From Deinococcales bacterium (GTDB lineage Bacteria; Deinococcota; Deinococci; Deinococcales; JAAFIG01): a DNA stretch of 64,000 nucleotides. A program made the translations under genes and the position numbers. Where the stretch lies: NCBI GenBank assembly GCA_013298595.1, contig JAAFIG010000003.1, positions 164,460-228,459 of the forward strand. The letters are read 5' to 3'. This document shows positions 61,796 through 64,000 of this stretch, one piece after another (positions within the stretch are counted from its first letter, which is position 1; each line of letters starts with the position of its first letter). The notes beneath the pieces were generated by a model, which saw only the letters and a program-made list of their open reading frames with translations, had not been told where the DNA came from and ran no database searches.

Positions 61796-63319
61796 ATGGA
61801 TGTTGTTTGGGTTGGTACAGCCTACATTGTTGGTTTGCTGGGTTCACGCATTGGTTTTCCGCCATTGGTTGGGTACTTGCTGGCAGGTTTTATCTTGTAT
61901 GTATTTGGTATTCGTTCGAGCGAAAATTTACTTGGACTTGCCGATATTGGTGTTTGGTTACTGTTGTTTACTGTTGGTTTAAAATTACGCATTCAAACCC
62001 TGATTCGCTCCGAAGTTTTAGGTGCAGGTGGCTTACACTTACTGATCTCGAGCGGAGTGATGTTACTGGTCATGAGCGCATCGTTGGGGTTGAGTAATGC
62101 TTTGTACTTAGCGGTTGGCTTAGCTTTCTCGAGTACTGTGTTAGCGATTAAATTGCTCGAGGATAAACGCGAATTAAATTCCTATCACGGACGTATTGTG
62201 GTGGGTATTCTGATTTTGCAAGATTTGGTTGCCATTGTTTTACTGGCATTTGCTGGGGCTAAACAACCAACTTTTTGGGCGCTCGGATTTTTGGTATTAC
62301 CTTTACTTCGCCCGCTGACCCTGCGTTTTTTGGCACGTAGTGGTCACGACGAATTACTCCTCTTATTTGGCTTAACCCTTGCGTTAGCAGGTGGTACCCT
62401 AGCAAAATTGGTTGGTATCAGCCCAGAACTTGGGGCATTGGTATTTGGTGCCATTCTGGCAGGGCATGAACGTACTACCGAACTGAGCCGCGTACTGTGG
62501 GGATTAAAAGAAGCTTTTTTGGTCTCGTTTTTTCTGACCATCGGCTTAGGTGGCTTACCTCCACTCGAGTTACTGCGTTGGCTACCTGTTTTTATTATTT
62601 TGTTACCATTACAAGCCATCTTATTTTTCTGGTTATTTTTGCGCTTTGGGTTACGCGCTCGTACTGCTTTTGTGACCAGTGCAGCCTTAACCAGTTATGG
62701 TGAATTTGCTCTGATTGTGGTTAAACCACTGATTGACAATGGGCAACTCGAGAATGGTTGGGTGAGCTTACTTGGTGTCACCATTGCCTTATCCTTAGCA
62801 ATTTCAGCCCCATTAAACCGAGTTATTCACAATTTGTATCAGCGGCTCGAGCCGTGGCTATTACGCTTTGAAACCCAAATTCAACATATTGACCGTGAGC
62901 CAACTCAACTGGGTAAGACCAATTGGTTAGTGATCGGTATGGGACGCACAGGCGCAGCGGCGTATAAACAACTTGAAACTACAGGTCAACGTGTGATTGG
63001 CTTAGATAACGACCCAGCAAAACTCGAGCGCCATCGGGCTAAAGGCAGACGGGTTTTGTATGGTGATGCCGAAGACCCCGAACTCTGGGAGAACCTTGAA
63101 TTGAGTGGGTTAAGTGGCATTCTGGTCACAACCCCAGATTTTGAAGCTCGAATGCTGGCTTTAGAGGGCTTAAAACGCCGTCAATTCAAAGGCAAAATTG
63201 GTGTTTTATCACATCATCTCGAGGAAGAAAGCAATTTAGAAAAAGCTGGCGCTACTCTGATCTTTCGTCCATTTGCCGAAGCTGGTGAACGCTTGGCACA
63301 AAAAGCCTTAGAGCTATAA
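61796..63319 (+). CDS. CPA2 cation:proton antiporter with TrkA-N domain (KefB-like)
   Basis: 507 residues. The first 370 form about 12 membrane segments of the sodium/proton-exchanger fold (LVGYLLAGFILYVFGI, LADIGVWLLLFTVGLKL). A cytoplasmic Rossmann RCK domain follows: NWLVIGMGRTGAAAYKQL and DNDPAKLERHRAKGRR. It probably exports potassium or sodium against protons under NAD(H)/ligand control. ATG 61796 has TATTGT 7 nt upstream; GTG 61787 is the alternative. The C-terminal TrkA-C domain is absent. Confidence 0.88.
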   Translation: MDVVWVGTAYIVGLLGSRIGFPPLVGYLLAGFILYVFGIRSSENLLGLADIGVWLLLFTVGLKLRIQTLIRSEVLGAGGLHLLISSGVMLLVMSASLGLSNALYLAVGLAFSSTVLAIKLLEDKRELNSYHGRIVVGILILQDLVAIVLLAFAGAKQPTFWALGFLVLPLLRPLTLRFLARSGHDELLLLFGLTLALAGGTLAKLVGISPELGALVFGAILAGHERTTELSRVLWGLKEAFLVSFFLTIGLGGLPPLELLRWLPVFIILLPLQAILFFWLFLRFGLRARTAFVTSAALTSYGEFALIVVKPLIDNGQLENGWVSLLGVTIALSLAISAPLNRVIHNLYQRLEPWLLRFETQIQHIDREPTQLGKTNWLVIGMGRTGAAAYKQLETTGQRVIGLDNDPAKLERHRAKGRRVLYGDAEDPELWENLELSGLSGILVTTPDFEARMLALEGLKRRQFKGKIGVLSHHLEEESNLEKAGATLIFRPFAEAGERLAQKALEL

Positions 63320-63341
63320 ACAAGGCTATATACTCCAGATT

Positions 63342-63890
63342 ATGGATTTAACGTTTCGTTTATATCAACCAGAGGATAACGCTGTTTTTTGGCAACTCCG
63401 CAATCAAGTTTTACCTGCCGATGAAAGCAAAGCCTACTGGTTGGAACGCATTGAAAATGCAGATACCACAATCCAAGAAATCGCCATTGTCGCTCAGCTC
63501 GAGCAGCAAGCCATTGGTTTTGTGCATTTGCAACGTCGGCAAAGCTGGGGCGTTGGACGTTGGCAAATCCATCTAGCTGTGCTTGCCAGTAACCGTCGTC
63601 AAGGGGTTGGTACCGCTCTCTGGCAGCGACTACAAACCACCACGCAATGGCTCGAGGTGCGTGAACTGAACTGCCCATTACGTAACCCTGAACCTGCTGC
63701 CTATGCCTTTCTCGAGCAACACTTCTTTACAATTCACGAGCGTTCAATTCGTAGCCATTTAACCTTGCCACAAGAACTAGATTTGGGATTGATACAAAGA
63801 CTCGAGCAGCAAAACTATGTTTTTACGACTTTACTCGAGTTGGGCGATACCCCAACTAACCGTGAAAAACTATATTACGTCGGGTGCTAG
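63342..63890 (+). CDS. GNAT-family N-acetyltransferase
   Basis: 182 residues. The acetyl-CoA loop is VLASNRRQGVGTALWQRL, matching R/Q-x-x-G-x-G/A. The N-terminus FRLYQPEDNAVFWQLRNQV is typical. About 60 C-terminal residues resemble a second, incomplete GNAT repeat. Substrate unknown. TATACT lies 7 nt before the ATG and 22 bp separate it from the antiporter. Confidence 0.85.
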   Translation: MDLTFRLYQPEDNAVFWQLRNQVLPADESKAYWLERIENADTTIQEIAIVAQLEQQAIGFVHLQRRQSWGVGRWQIHLAVLASNRRQGVGTALWQRLQTTTQWLEVRELNCPLRNPEPAAYAFLEQHFFTIHERSIRSHLTLPQELDLGLIQRLEQQNYVFTTLLELGDTPTNREKLYYVGC

Positions 63891-63935
63891 TGGATGACTT
63901 GCCAAAATTGTCTCAAAAGCGGAGGATGCAAATCT

Positions 63936-64000
63936 ATGAGAACCCGCACCCTCCTCGGCAAGTATATCATCTCTGACATCTTCATCGCTGTTTTCACAGT
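63936..64000 (+). CDS. Start of a permease-like gene (3' end outside window)
   Basis: Only 21 codons, MRTRTLLGKYIISDIFIAVF then T. GGAGGA lies 9 nt upstream. The start of a basic residue group followed by a hydrophobic helix, with KYIISDIFIAVF, resembles the first segment of LptF/LptG (YjgP/YjgQ) lipopolysaccharide-export permeases. Too little is present to be sure. Confidence 0.4.
   Translation, partial: MRTRTLLGKYIISDIFIAVFT

Overview
The window looks like ordinary chromosome from a diderm (outer-membrane-bearing) bacterium of moderate, roughly mid-40s percent GC. Supporting signs are a lipobox lipoprotein, a predicted outer-membrane barrel, the futalosine menaquinone enzyme MqnE, and probably the start of an LptF/LptG-type permease at the right edge. 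Many genes have a TANNNT -10 box only 5-7 nt before the start codon, the leaderless arrangement well known from Deinococcus relatives. I do not think the phylum can be fixed from this window. The DNA carries a strong watermark: the palindrome CTCGAG recurs about every 150 bp in coding and non-coding DNA. A hand count gave 17 copies in the first 2.46 kb, against less than one expected.

Layout. 0-3 kb: ECF sigma factor, a four-nt-overlapping membrane partner, and an SDR. 3-3.6 kb: a dead Doc-type toxin-antitoxin pair. 4.3-7.4 kb: carB. 7.8-11 kb: an SGNH hydrolase, a barrel protein, CcdA, YraN and a 34-residue membrane peptide. 11.3-14.2 kb: mqnE, then a TetR regulator divergent from a P450 with a perfect operator between them. 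14.6-25.9 kb: lipoprotein, purH behind a ZTP riboswitch, ferritin-like Tat protein, diguanylate cyclase, initiator tRNA-fMet, Rieske oxygenase, SMP-30-like protein with divergent LysR, acetoacetyl-CoA synthetase and cold-shock protein. 26-30.2 kb: a cytochrome c/copper monooxygenase, a gamma-glutamyltransferase and a Gfo/Idh dehydrogenase.

30.4-41.6 kb is a minus-strand purine gene cluster transcribed purF, purD-purM fusion, purB, antitoxin, PIN toxin, purN, purL. It supplies most IMP-pathway steps, with purH at 16-17.6 kb. Palindromic GTAGGGGCG elements sit between purB and purM and, unusually, inside the purL reading frame, where they are translated. 41.7-46 kb: dcd, rnhA, a RAM-domain protein, a TlpA-like thioredoxin, class II aldolase and a ROK sugar kinase.

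46.2-53.7 kb is an AT-richer accessory island almost free of CTCGAG. It holds a papain-like protease, two proteins I cannot name, a membrane protein, a cytoplasmic-looking amidase, and a large BTAD/NB-ARC/TPR transcriptional activator whose N-terminal two thirds do carry CTCGAG. Three promoters in the island share one exact architecture, GATTACG-N4-GRTTACG-N10-TANNNT. This matches the direct-repeat sites used by SARP-type activators, so I propose a small regulon controlled by that activator.

54-64 kb: moeA, an erythromycin-esterase-like protein, an M16 peptidase, two sugar ABC permeases, a KefB-like antiporter, a GNAT acetyltransferase and a truncated start of a permease-like gene.
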